DNA from: CBDUXP01 sp965371225 [NCBI: uncultured bacterium]
GTDB taxonomy: Bacteria; Abyssobacteria; SURF-5; CBDUXP01
Length of the DNA stretch: 64,000 nucleotides
Direction: 5' to 3'
Assembly (NCBI GenBank): GCA_965371225.1
Contig: CBDUXP010000012.1
Span: forward strand, 22,188-86,187
Under the pieces are notes generated by a model. It did not search any database. It was not told the DNA's origin and saw nothing but the letters and a program-made list of their open reading frames with translations. The position numbers and the translations under genes are program-made. Shown here in pieces: positions 1 to 8,400 of this stretch. Numbering within the stretch: position 1 is the stretch's first letter; the number at the start of each line of letters is the position of its first letter.

Positions 1-533
1 GCATCGATGGCGCCCTTGGTCGCCGCATACACCAGGTCCGTCGGCATGGGCGTCAGTCCCTGCCCGGAGGTCAGGCTCACAATTCGCCCGCCGGGCCGCC
101 CGTCATGCCGGCGCAGGAATTCCGCGCAGAGGAGCAGCGTGCCGCGCACGTTCACGCGGTAGTGCGCATCGAGCGCGTCGGCAGTCACGCCCGCCGCGTC
201 CACATCCCCACTGTGCGTCGCGTTGTTCACCAGAATGTCCACCGGGCCGAGCGCTTCCTCCGCCCGGTCGAACACGCTGCTCGGCGTCGGTGGTTCCCCC
301 AGGTCCGCCTCCATGCCGGCGGCGCGGCGCCCCGCGCGGCGGACCCCATCCAGAATCGCGTCGGCTTCCCCGGGACCGCCCGGCAACGCGTGCGCCGCAT
401 CGTACGGGCGGTAGTAGGTGGTGAACACATCGCAGCCGGCGTCGGCCAAAGCCTGTACGATCGCGGCACCGATGCCCCGGTGCCGACTGACCCCCGTCAC
501 CAGCGCGATCTTGCCAGTCAGGTCGTAGTCCAC
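1..533 (-). CDS. Short-chain dehydrogenase/reductase (SDR), 3' end cut by window edge
   Basis: NAD(P)-dependent oxidoreductase of the classical SDR fold; about 177 codons are present and the C-terminus lies beyond base 1. The protein begins VDYDLTGKIALVTG from a GTG at 533. It carries a nucleotide-binding TG-VSRHR-GIG loop two residues longer than the usual TGxxxGIG, an NNAT motif, the catalytic Ser in VSLTSGQG and an intact YAATK. The start is 20 bases after the stop of the beta-propeller gene on the same strand, so the two are probably co-transcribed. The longer glycine loop is typical of a subgroup annotated as 3-oxoacyl-ACP reductase-like SDRs; the substrate cannot be told. Confidence 0.85.
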   Translation of the reverse strand, partial: MDYDLTGKIALVTGVSRHRGIGAAIVQALADAGCDVFTTYYRPYDAAHALPGGPGEADAILDGVRRAGRRAAGMEADLGEPPTPSSVFDRAEEALGPVDILVNNATHSGDVDAAGVTADALDAHYRVNVRGTLLLCAEFLRRHDGRPGGRIVSLTSGQGLTPMPTDLVYAATKGAID

Positions 534-553
534 GGTGTTCCCCGCCGCCGGAC

Positions 554-2260
554 CTATTGCGGCGTCAGCCGCACGACTTGGTTCGTGCGATCGCAGCTCA
601 CGTAGATCACCCCGTTCGCATCCACCGCGACATCGGAGAAGTAATGCGACGGCGCAAAGCCGGGGATACCTTCGACACCGGTGCCCAGGGCCCCGGCCAC
701 CAACGAGACGGCGCCGGAGCCTGGGTCGATGCGTGAGAGCCGGCCCGCGCCGGCTTCGACTACGAGCAGGCTGCCGTCCGGCGCCACGGTCAACCCCTCC
801 GGTTGCGCGAGACCGGTCGCCACCTCGCGTGCGTCGGCAAGCACCGTGCCGTCGGCAACGATCTGCAGCACCCGCCCGCTCGTCCACTCGGCTACCCAGA
901 GATCGTCCGACGTCGCGGCCAGGCCGGTGGGCACGGGCAACCCGCTCGCAATGGTGGTGCGCTCCCCGGTCGCGGCGGCGCGGCGGACCACGCTGCTCGA
1001 GCCCAATTCGGCCACCACGAGGTCGCCCTGGAAGCGGATGGCATTCAGGGGGACCTGAAAATCGTGAAAGGCTTCCACCACGCGCTTCGCGGCAGGGTCA
1101 TAGACCTCCACCGCGTTGTCGAACCACGATGACAGGAGCAGGCGATTTCCGTCCGGAGCGACGGTCACCGCGGAGTGAATGGTGGCAATGCCGGAACGAT
1201 TAAACGTATACGTGCGCCCTTCCGGCAGCGGGGGGGCGCTAAACGTCGCGTGTGCCGCGGCCGTCTGGCGCCGGGTAGCCACATCGAACTCCCGCACGCT
1301 CCAGAAGTCCGCCAGGTACAGCTTGGTGCCGCCCGCGCCCGGCTGGAGGGCGAGCCCACTCGGCGGCAGAATGCCACCGCGCAGTAAATGCCGGATCGTC
1401 CCGTCCGCCAGTATCTCGACCAGACTCCCGTTCCGGCTATTGGAGACGAAGAGGCGATCCTGTGAATCGATCGCGAGGTTGTCGAGACCGGTTTCGAGGG
1501 TCGCGAGTGTCGTCTTCGTGCCGGTAGCGGGATCGATGCGCAGGACGGTCCCACGGAGGAGTTCGCAGACCACCATGCGGCCCTGCGAATCGAACTTCAG
1601 CGCCACGGGAAACTCCAGGCCATCCGCTACCGTCTCAGTGGTACCCGCCGCCAAGTCCCATCGCACAATCTCCCCGTACAGGTTCAGCGGGCTGTACAGC
1701 CGGCCGTCGGGGCCGAAGGCCATGCTGTTGGGCCAGCCGACGTTCTCGGCAACCAACCGCGGCTCCGCCCCGCCGGCGAGATCGATGGCGTACAGCGCGT
1801 CCCCCAGAATCGCCTTGCTCACGTACAAGGTCATCCCGTCGGGCGATACTCGCACGGCGTTCACGCCCAGGCCGAGGTCCGCCACGGTACTCGTGGTGCC
1901 GTCCGGCGCGCGCCGGCCGACGGTGCCCGCCACGATGTTCGTCCAGTAGATGGACCCGTCCGGTCCGACCGCCACGTCGTCAGGTGTGTCTACTCCCTGT
2001 TCGACACCGTAGGTCGCCAGAACGTTTCCCGTCGTGGTGTCCAGTACTTTCAAGTCGCGGGCGAGGTTACTAGCGATGAGCAGACGATCCTCGGCGTCGC
2101 AGACCAGTCCGTTCATCCCCCCATAGCGCGAGCCCTGAATGAACACGTCGCGCGCGTAAGCCGACGGGGCCGGCTCGACGAATCCGGGCAGGGCCAGGGC
2201 CACCCCTGACAGGAAGACCATGCCCAGCCCGGCTCCGCCTAACAGCTTGTGCAATCCCAT
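554..2260 (-). CDS. Exported double beta-propeller protein (SMP-30/NHL-like repeats)
   Basis: A 568-residue protein with an N-terminal Sec-type signal (hydrophobic residues about 7-25, Ala-rich, ending near PSAYA). The rest is made of repeated blade motifs such as DDVAVGPDGSIYWTN, NSMAFGPDGRLYSPL and GLTVAPDGSLLVVEAG. These recur about every 45 residues through two propeller-sized halves. Such proteins bind ligands or hydrolyse lactones in the periplasm; no catalytic metal site can be assigned by eye. The ATG at 2260 has only a weak GAG-like ribosome site. It lies just upstream of the SDR gene and downstream of the D-2-hydroxyacid dehydrogenase, in the same direction. The function is not known. 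Confidence 0.8.
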   Translation of the reverse strand: MGLHKLLGGAGLGMVFLSGVALALPGFVEPAPSAYARDVFIQGSRYGGMNGLVCDAEDRLLIASNLARDLKVLDTTTGNVLATYGVEQGVDTPDDVAVGPDGSIYWTNIVAGTVGRRAPDGTTSTVADLGLGVNAVRVSPDGMTLYVSKAILGDALYAIDLAGGAEPRLVAENVGWPNSMAFGPDGRLYSPLNLYGEIVRWDLAAGTTETVADGLEFPVALKFDSQGRMVVCELLRGTVLRIDPATGTKTTLATLETGLDNLAIDSQDRLFVSNSRNGSLVEILADGTIRHLLRGGILPPSGLALQPGAGGTKLYLADFWSVREFDVATRRQTAAAHATFSAPPLPEGRTYTFNRSGIATIHSAVTVAPDGNRLLLSSWFDNAVEVYDPAAKRVVEAFHDFQVPLNAIRFQGDLVVAELGSSSVVRRAAATGERTTIASGLPVPTGLAATSDDLWVAEWTSGRVLQIVADGTVLADAREVATGLAQPEGLTVAPDGSLLVVEAGAGRLSRIDPGSGAVSLVAGALGTGVEGIPGFAPSHYFSDVAVDANGVIYVSCDRTNQVVRLTPQ

Positions 2261-2301
2261 GTGTGCTCTTTTGTCGACCGCGCTCTGCAGTTTGCTCGCG
2301 C

Positions 2302-3267
2302 CTAGGGGGACGTCATGGGCGCAGGCATCTCGTTGCGCAGCGGTTCCCCGCGGGTGTACCGCTTGAGATTCTCCACGAAAATTTCCGCCGCGCGGGTGGC
2401 ATTACCCGGTGTGCTCCCACAGTTGTGCGGGGTCACAATCACGTTCGGCATCTCCCACAGCGGACTGCTCGCCGGCAGTGGCTCCTCTTCGAACACGTCC
2501 AAGGCGGCACCCGCCAGGCGGCCCTCCTGAAGCGCCGCGACCAACGCCGGCTCGTCGATCACCTCGCCCCGGCCCACGTTGATTGTGAACGCGGTCGGCT
2601 TCATGCGCGCCAACGCCGCCGCGTCGATCAGGTGCCGCGATTCCGGGTTGAGCGCCGTGGCAAGCACCAGGTAATCCGCACAACCGAGCAATTCGTGGAA
2701 GCGCGTCAGGGGCCACGTTTCGCACGGTTCATCGCCGCGTGGGCTGCGGCGCATGCCGATAACCCGCATGCGCAACGCCGCACCCAGCCGGGCCACTTCC
2801 GCACCGATGTGACCGAGTCCGATGATGCCGAGCACACAGTCGGGCAATTCCTGGACGCGATGGCGCTCCCAACCCTTCGCCCGCTGATTGGCCGCCCACG
2901 CGGCGGCGTTGCGCGAGAGGGCGAGGATGAACATGGCGACGGTCTGTGCGATGGGAATCGCCGCCGCGCCGGCCGAATGGGAGAGGCGGACGCCGCGGTC
3001 TTGCAACGCGAGAAACGCCGGGTGGTCGACGCCGGCACTGAAGCTGTGCAGCCAGCGCAAGTTCGCGCACTGGCTCACGGCACGCATACCTTGGGCCGCA
3101 CGTTCCGGAAAGAGGTCGCCGGAGAAGAACGCTGCCTCCACTTCGGCAAGGTCGCCGCTGGGTCCATCGGGCTCGAGGACCACCCGCGGCGCGTCGGGCG
3201 CCGCTTGGCTCAGCGCATCGGCGTAGTGCGCTTCAATGTAATCGGATACCAGTATGGAACCGGTCAC
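2302..3267 (-). CDS. D-2-hydroxyacid dehydrogenase family protein
   Basis: NAD(P)-dependent oxidation/reduction of 2-hydroxy and 2-keto acids in the cytoplasm. The Rossmann motif GLGHIG sits in IIGLGHIGAEVARLG. The catalytic triad residues are seen as Arg in NVGRGEVI, Glu in DVFEEEPL and His in TPHNCG. The frame stays open upstream to 3468, but the GTG at 3267 is preferred: it has an AGGAGA site eight bases upstream and gives 321 residues, the family length. The upstream codons look like untranslated leader. The gene is divergent from the glyoxalase-fold gene across about 200 bases. Substrate specificity (glyoxylate, hydroxypyruvate or other) cannot be read from sequence. Confidence 0.92.
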   Translation of the reverse strand: MTGSILVSDYIEAHYADALSQAAPDAPRVVLEPDGPSGDLAEVEAAFFSGDLFPERAAQGMRAVSQCANLRWLHSFSAGVDHPAFLALQDRGVRLSHSAGAAAIPIAQTVAMFILALSRNAAAWAANQRAKGWERHRVQELPDCVLGIIGLGHIGAEVARLGAALRMRVIGMRRSPRGDEPCETWPLTRFHELLGCADYLVLATALNPESRHLIDAAALARMKPTAFTINVGRGEVIDEPALVAALQEGRLAGAALDVFEEEPLPASSPLWEMPNVIVTPHNCGSTPGNATRAAEIFVENLKRYTRGEPLRNEMPAPMTSP

Positions 3268-3466
3268 CAGCGTCTCCTGCCGCGGGCGCTTCCCCCACGA
3301 CGTTGCCGGGCGGGCGGCTGTTGCGGGCGGCACTATATGCGACGGGAGCCGGGGATTCCAGGCGGGTGGGGAAGCGCGCACACGCTTTACCCGCCGGCCA
3401 ACTTCTGCTACAAGTAGCTTGCGACAACGGCGCGCGCCCGGCGCCCGCCAGCCGGAGGGAGACCCC

Positions 3467-3877
3467 ATGAGTCCAGGCCGCGCCCATCACATTTCCTTTC
3501 CCGTGACGGACCTGGCGCGCTCGCGCGCCTTCTACGAGTCCGTGCTCGGTTTGCAGACGATCCCCCGTCCCAGTTTTCCCGTGGACGGCATCTGGTACCA
3601 GGCGGGCGAGGTGCAGGTTCATCTCATCGTCACGCCGGACGGCATGGACGTCGGTTCGCCTGCGCCCGCGCTGAACCCAGTGGCGCGTCATGCCGCGTTT
3701 ACCATCGACGACTACGCCACGACGCTCGACCGTCTGCAGGCGCAGGGGATGGAGGTGTTCGAGACGAGCCCCGAGGCGGGGCAGATGTGGGTGCGCGATC
3801 CCGACGGCCACATCATCGAGCTGATCGTCGAAGCCGCGATGGCCGCCCGCATCGCACAGGAGCATAGCGGCGGGTAA
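3467..3877 (+). CDS. VOC (glyoxalase/bleomycin resistance/dioxygenase) family protein
   Basis: A 136-residue single vicinal-oxygen-chelate protein. Recognisable features are the first strand RAHHISFPVTDLARSRAFYE, the FTIDDYATTLDRL segment and the closing VRDPDGHIIELIVE, where His and Glu are the usual metal ligands. The ATG at 3467 is chosen over upstream in-frame codons because GGAGGGAG lies at the right distance. It is convergent with the acyl-CoA ligase gene and divergent from the hydroxyacid dehydrogenase. VOC proteins include isomerases, epimerases, lyases and thiol transferases, so no reaction is assigned. Confidence 0.88.
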   Translation: MSPGRAHHISFPVTDLARSRAFYESVLGLQTIPRPSFPVDGIWYQAGEVQVHLIVTPDGMDVGSPAPALNPVARHAAFTIDDYATTLDRLQAQGMEVFETSPEAGQMWVRDPDGHIIELIVEAAMAARIAQEHSGG

Positions 3878-3897
3878 GCGGCCCGCCCGCGCCGCCG

Positions 3898-5496
3898 CTA
3901 GGGCGTGTAGACGCCGGGCGCGCCGTCCAGCAACGCCTCACGCAGGAAACGCTCCTGCGGTTTCTCGGAGGCGGTTTTCGGGATTTCCTCCACTACTTGT
4001 AGGTAGGACGGGACGAAGTTCGCCTCGAGACCCTCGCGGCAAACGGCGAACACCGAGGGGGGATCGATGGTCCGGCCGGGCGCAGGCACCACCACGGCGA
4101 CCACATCCTTCTCCCCCGGGGCGCCGGACTTCGCGGGCACACCGTAGACGAAGACATCGGACACGTCCGGGTGCTCCGCGACCACTTTCTCGACGTAACT
4201 GGGATTCACGAAATCGCCATTGTGTCGAATGCCGCCGCCCTTGCGATAGTCGAAGTAGAACCAACCCCCGTCGTCCGTGTGCGCCATGTCGCCGCTGCGG
4301 AGCCACCCGCCGCGGGTTTTCGCCTTCGACGCCTTCTCGTTGCCGTAGTATTCGACTTCGGCCCGGCCGGATTCCGGGCGCGAACAGATCTCACCCACCC
4401 CACCGGGCGGGCATTCGTTGTCGTCCTCGTCGAGAATCTTCATCTCCTGACCGGGAACGGATTTGCCGAACGACCCGAGGGGGCCGACACCGATGGGGTT
4501 GAACGCGATCCCGCCTTCCACGGCGCCGTACCACTCGAGGATCTTGATGTTGTAGCGCGTTTCGTACGCCTCCCAGATGGCGGGCGGCATGCCCGCACTG
4601 ACCACGAACCGCACAGGATTGTCCCCGTCGTTTGGTTTTTCCGGCTCGCTGTAGATCGCCGTGGCCATACCCCCCAGAAGGGAAAAGGTCGTGCAGCCGT
4701 GTTTGCGGCAAATGTCCCAGAGCCGGGATTTGGTGAAACGGCGGCTGATCACGCCGCGAATTTCCATGGCCAACGCGCTCGCCAGTGTGACCGCTTGCGC
4801 GTTACCGTGCGTGAGCGACAGCCCGGTGTACACGCAATCCTGCTCGGTGTACCCGAAGATCATGCGGCCGACGGCCGTGAACGCGCCAAACCGGCCGTTG
4901 GTCATGACCACGCCCTTCGGATCGCCCGTGGTTCCGGAGGTATAGATGATCTGCAAGGGATCCATCGGCGATTCGACGAGCACGTCCGGCGTGGGGACCG
5001 GCGCGTCCAGCACTGCGGTGAGCGACTCGGCGCCCGGATAATGGTCGAGCGCCGGCGGATTGTCCTCACCGGACTCCAGCGCGAGCACCACGGCCACCTT
5101 GGGCACCTGCGCACGGACCGCCTCGAACTGTTCCAGGTTGTAATCCGCCAGCACGAGCGCCTTGCACTCGGAATTGTTCAGGGTGTACGCCAGCTTCTCC
5201 CCCTTGGTTCGCGGATCGATCGGGACGAAGACGGTGCCCGTCGTGGACGCCGCGATCATGGTCTCCACAAACTCGGGATGATTGCGCATCATGAGCCCGA
5301 AGCGGTCGCCCCGCTGCAACCCCCGCGCAATGAGGGCGGCCGCCAGCCGGTTCGCCCGCTCGTGCAATTCCGCGAACGTCCGCGTCTCGTCAGGCTTGCC
5401 CGCGCACTCGAACGTCAACACCGGAAAATCCGGATTGCGTTCGGCACGTATCGCGATGATATCGGTCAAGATCATTTCGTTCCGCTCACGAGTCAT
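3898..5496 (-). CDS. AMP-forming acyl-CoA ligase (CaiC-like)
   Basis: Activates a carboxylic acid with ATP to the acyl-adenylate and transfers it to CoA. The 532-residue protein has the adenylate P-loop YTSGTTGDPKG at about 185-195, a YGAVEGG motif in the A5 position, the hinge SGDMAHTDDGGWFYFDYRKG, and the C-terminal catalytic Lys in KTASEKPQ. The overall look is that of crotonobetaine/carnitine-CoA ligase and related fatty-acyl ligases. The ATG at 5496 follows GGAGGGAG. It is the last of three same-strand genes with the nitroreductase and a small protein upstream. Substrate unknown. Confidence 0.92.
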   Translation of the reverse strand: MTRERNEMILTDIIAIRAERNPDFPVLTFECAGKPDETRTFAELHERANRLAAALIARGLQRGDRFGLMMRNHPEFVETMIAASTTGTVFVPIDPRTKGEKLAYTLNNSECKALVLADYNLEQFEAVRAQVPKVAVVLALESGEDNPPALDHYPGAESLTAVLDAPVPTPDVLVESPMDPLQIIYTSGTTGDPKGVVMTNGRFGAFTAVGRMIFGYTEQDCVYTGLSLTHGNAQAVTLASALAMEIRGVISRRFTKSRLWDICRKHGCTTFSLLGGMATAIYSEPEKPNDGDNPVRFVVSAGMPPAIWEAYETRYNIKILEWYGAVEGGIAFNPIGVGPLGSFGKSVPGQEMKILDEDDNECPPGGVGEICSRPESGRAEVEYYGNEKASKAKTRGGWLRSGDMAHTDDGGWFYFDYRKGGGIRHNGDFVNPSYVEKVVAEHPDVSDVFVYGVPAKSGAPGEKDVVAVVVPAPGRTIDPPSVFAVCREGLEANFVPSYLQVVEEIPKTASEKPQERFLREALLDGAPGVYTP

Positions 5497-5532
5497 ACTG
5501 AACTCCCTCCGTCACGCGCATGGTCGTTCCGC

Positions 5533-5883
5533 TCACACAGCCTGAATGTGAACGCCGTTGTGGATCAAAAACGACAGCACCGCGCTCTGCCATCGCCGCG
5601 CGGCGAGCCCCACCAGTGCATGCGCCGCCTGGTACTCGCGAATCCGTTCCAGCACGGCCGCCCGGCGTTTCACGCTGGCAAACCGGTCGCCCGTCGAGCG
5701 CTTGCGCAGGAAGCAGAACGCCACCAGCTCATCCGGATCCTGATTCACGTGCGCGCAGAACGCCTGCAACGCATCGAGCTTCTCCGGATCCTCGGCCAGG
5801 GGATCGCCGCCCCATTGCTGGTGCAGGCCGGCGGCCCACTTCACCACCGCGGCAAACTCCGCGATCGCTTTGCTCGCGGCCAC
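5533..5883 (-). CDS. Small conserved-looking protein of unknown function
   Basis: A 116-residue, mostly helical protein with no signal peptide and no motif I recognise. It starts with GTG at 5883, three bases after the nitroreductase stop, and ends about 36 bases before the acyl-CoA ligase start. This tight spacing in a three-gene run is the main support that it is real. Trp, Arg and Ala-rich helices such as EFAAVVKWAAGLHQQWGG and ALVGLAARRWQSAVLSF are visible. It could be an accessory subunit of the neighbouring nitroreductase-like enzyme, but that is inference from position only. Confidence 0.6.
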   Translation of the reverse strand: MAASKAIAEFAAVVKWAAGLHQQWGGDPLAEDPEKLDALQAFCAHVNQDPDELVAFCFLRKRSTGDRFASVKRRAAVLERIREYQAAHALVGLAARRWQSAVLSFLIHNGVHIQAV

Positions 5884-5886
5884 ACC

Positions 5887-6663
5887 CTACTCCGGCAGGC
5901 CGAGCCGGCGCGACAGGTCCCGCACTTCGGTCTTCCGGTCGGGCAGCGGCGCGGGCGCAGTGAAGAACTTCGCCCCTTCCAATTCCTGCACCACGGCCGG
6001 ATCCCGGCGGAACGGGGTATCGCAATTCCCCTCGAAGTACAGCTCTTCGAAGGGCGGCCGCTGCCCACCGGCCTCCCGGGATTCCAGCGGATAGCCCACG
6101 TTCATCATATAGAGCGGTATCCAGTCGTCCGGCACCCCGAACGCCTCCTTCACCGCGTCCGCATTGAAATTCGTCCAGCACGCGCCCAATCCTTCGTCGA
6201 TGGCCATCAGCAGCCCTTGCGTCCCCGCGCCGCCGCAATCGAAACTCGCGGCGACCGGGTAAGCTGCCGCCTGGGAGAGGGGCTGGAGCAGTTGCGGGTA
6301 AACCACCTCGTCGACGAACGCGTGACTCCAGCCGTGCGACGGGTTGAGGGCGCCGACGTCCACCAGCTCCTTGAGCCGCGTCCCCTTGACGCGTTCGACA
6401 ACGCCCAGGTCACAGTAACAGTAGATGTGCACCGGAGCCAGCTCTTGAATGACGGCAGCCACGGGGGTCTTGAGCGATCCCAGCACCTTCGGGTCCAACT
6501 CCGCCCGATTGATCACGACTCCCCGCAGCCAGTGGGCGTTCACCGCGCACGAGGCGATGCGCATGGCCTCCAGAATCTTCTGCACCTTCTCCCGCTCCAC
6601 GGGCCGGTCGGGATCGAAATACCGGATCGACCGGCGAATGCCCAGCAGTTCTTTCAGCTCCAT
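5887..6663 (-). CDS. Nitroreductase family (FMN-dependent) oxidoreductase
   Basis: A 258-residue flavin reductase-fold protein. The N-terminal RRSIRYFDPDRPVEREKV is the typical FMN phosphate-binding arm (RRSxR). The middle CGGAGTQGLLMAIDEGLGAC and the later VGYPLESRE are the usual nitroreductase blocks. Members reduce nitro, quinone, enone or halogenated substrates, or modify flavins, using NAD(P)H in the cytoplasm. It is first in a same-strand operon with a small unknown protein and an acyl-CoA ligase, which suggests work on an organic acid or its CoA ester. It is divergent from the dihydrolipoamide dehydrogenase gene across about 285 bases that hold no visible gene. Confidence 0.88.
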   Translation of the reverse strand: MELKELLGIRRSIRYFDPDRPVEREKVQKILEAMRIASCAVNAHWLRGVVINRAELDPKVLGSLKTPVAAVIQELAPVHIYCYCDLGVVERVKGTRLKELVDVGALNPSHGWSHAFVDEVVYPQLLQPLSQAAAYPVAASFDCGGAGTQGLLMAIDEGLGACWTNFNADAVKEAFGVPDDWIPLYMMNVGYPLESREAGGQRPPFEELYFEGNCDTPFRRDPAVVQELEGAKFFTAPAPLPDRKTEVRDLSRRLGLPE

Positions 6664-6948
6664 GCTCCCCCCCGTCCGGGTTTCACCGTTCCGGAAGCGC
6701 GCCCACCCGCGGCGACCCCACCCCCGTGCGGCGCTCTATGTTACACCGCGGCCCCTCCCGCGGTACGACCTCCAGATATGTGGGGCCCGCACCACCGTGG
6801 TAGGCTGGCGCCGCCGTGCTGCGAGTCCTAAGGATGCCCAACGCATGCCACCTTCCCGCGCGTGGGATACGCCGGGTCCCTGCCGCCACGGGTAACGACC
6901 CGGTCCCCGCGCGGGTGAGCCGCGCGCGCGCGAGGTAAGGGGCACGAG

Positions 6949-8364
6949 ATGGCGGAGCAGCCGACGCAAGTGGCCGTCATCGGCGCGGGACCCGGCGGGT
7001 ACGCGGCCGCGTTCCGGGCCGCCGACTTGGGCTTACGGACCACGCTTATCGACGAGGCGCCCAATCCCGGAGGGGTCTGTCTCTACCGGGGGTGCATCCC
7101 TTCCAAGGCGCTGCTGCACGTGGCTAAGGTCATGCGGGACGCCCGGGACGCGGCGGAATGGGGCGTGAAGTTTGGCGAGCCGGCCATCGACCTGGAGGCG
7201 TTGCGCGCGTGGAAAGATCGCGTGGTGCAGAAGATGACCGGCGGCCTGGGAAGCCTGACGCGCGCGCGCAAGATCACGTACGTGCAAGGCCGCGCCACGT
7301 TCGCCGATCCCCACACGCTTCGGATTGCCCGCGACGGCGGAGTGGACGAGGCGCTGCCGTTCGACCAGGCCATTCTCGCGACCGGGTCGCGGCCCGCGGC
7401 GGTGCCCGGCCTCCCCGCGGACTCGCCGCGTGTGATGGATTCGACGCGGGCGTTGGAAATTCCGGATGTGCCCCCCACCCTGCTGGTCATCGGGGGCGGG
7501 TACATCGGCCTGGAAATGGCGACCGTGTACGCCGCGCTCGGCAGCCACGTCACCGTGGTCGAGATGACGCGGAGCCTTCTGCCCGGCGCCGACCGCGATC
7601 TGGTCAAGACGTTGAGCAAGGAGGTAGCGCCGCACCTACACGCGATCTTGCTGGAAACGAAGGTTGCGAACATGCGCGAGGCCGCAGACGGCATGCACGT
7701 CACCTTTGAAGGTGCAGCCGCACCGGACGCGGAACAGACCTTCGATCGCGTGCTCGTTGCGGTCGGCCGTGCGCCGAACTCGGCGGGGCTCGGGCTCGAG
7801 CACACTGCCGTGGCGCTCGACGAACGCGGGTTCGTGCACGTTGACGCCCAACGCCGCACGGCCGAACCCTCCATTTTTGCGATTGGGGACGTGGCCGGCG
7901 ATCCCATGCTGGCGCACAAGGCCACCCACGAAGGGCTCACGGCGGCGGAAACCATCGCCGGACATCAGGTGGCGTTCGCACCCCAGGCGATTCCCGCCGT
8001 GGTCTTCACCGATCCGGAAGTCGCGTGGTGCGGACTGATGGAAACCGATGCGAAAGCCGCCGGCCGGAAAGTGAAAGTTGCGCGCTTCCCATGGTCTGCG
8101 TCCGGCCGAGCGACCACCCTCGGGCGCGAGAACGGTCTGACCAAGCTCGTGCTGGATCCGGAGAGCGAAGCAGTGCTGGGCGTTGGCATCGTCGGCCCCG
8201 GCGCGGGGGACCTCATCGCCGAAGGCGTATTGGCGGTGGAGATGGGGGCCACTGCCAAAGACATCGCCCTGACCATCCACCCGCATCCGACCCTCAGCGA
8301 GACGATCATGGAATCGGCCGACGTGTTCTTCGGCCAGAGCATCCATCTCTTCCGGCCCCGGTGA
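6949..8364 (+). CDS. lpdA: Dihydrolipoyl dehydrogenase
   Basis: E3 flavoprotein that reoxidises dihydrolipoamide with NAD+ for 2-oxoacid dehydrogenase or glycine cleavage complexes. The 471 residues include the FAD site GAGPGG at 11-16, the redox-active disulfide in GGVCLYRGCIPSK (Cys44 and Cys49), the NAD-binding GGGYIGLEMA, and the C-terminal dimer-interface TIHPHPTLSE whose His and Glu complete the active site. Start ATG at 6949 has a G-rich upstream tract. No E1 or E2 gene is nearby, so the partner complex must be encoded elsewhere. It is convergent with the CoA-transferase, separated by a short hairpin. Confidence 0.95.
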   Translation: MAEQPTQVAVIGAGPGGYAAAFRAADLGLRTTLIDEAPNPGGVCLYRGCIPSKALLHVAKVMRDARDAAEWGVKFGEPAIDLEALRAWKDRVVQKMTGGLGSLTRARKITYVQGRATFADPHTLRIARDGGVDEALPFDQAILATGSRPAAVPGLPADSPRVMDSTRALEIPDVPPTLLVIGGGYIGLEMATVYAALGSHVTVVEMTRSLLPGADRDLVKTLSKEVAPHLHAILLETKVANMREAADGMHVTFEGAAAPDAEQTFDRVLVAVGRAPNSAGLGLEHTAVALDERGFVHVDAQRRTAEPSIFAIGDVAGDPMLAHKATHEGLTAAETIAGHQVAFAPQAIPAVVFTDPEVAWCGLMETDAKAAGRKVKVARFPWSASGRATTLGRENGLTKLVLDPESEAVLGVGIVGPGAGDLIAEGVLAVEMGATAKDIALTIHPHPTLSETIMESADVFFGQSIHLFRPR

Positions 8365-8370
8365 CCGATG

Positions 8371-8389
8371 CCCCGCGTGGTGCGCGGGC
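8371..8389. terminator. Short GC hairpin between convergent genes
   Basis: CCCGCG and CGCGGG form a perfect six-base stem around a five-base loop, seven bases after the lpdA stop and just before the stop of the convergent CoA-transferase gene. There is no T-tract on either strand, so it is only a possible transcript-end structure. Confidence 0.35.
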
Positions 8390-8400
8390 GAACTGCCGGA

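Noticed and set aside
4171-6831. Very long open frame on the plus strand (about 886 codons)
   Set aside because: It lies antisense to the acyl-CoA ligase, small protein and nitroreductase genes, which have clear motifs. It is Arg/His/Pro-rich without domain features, a product of high GC.
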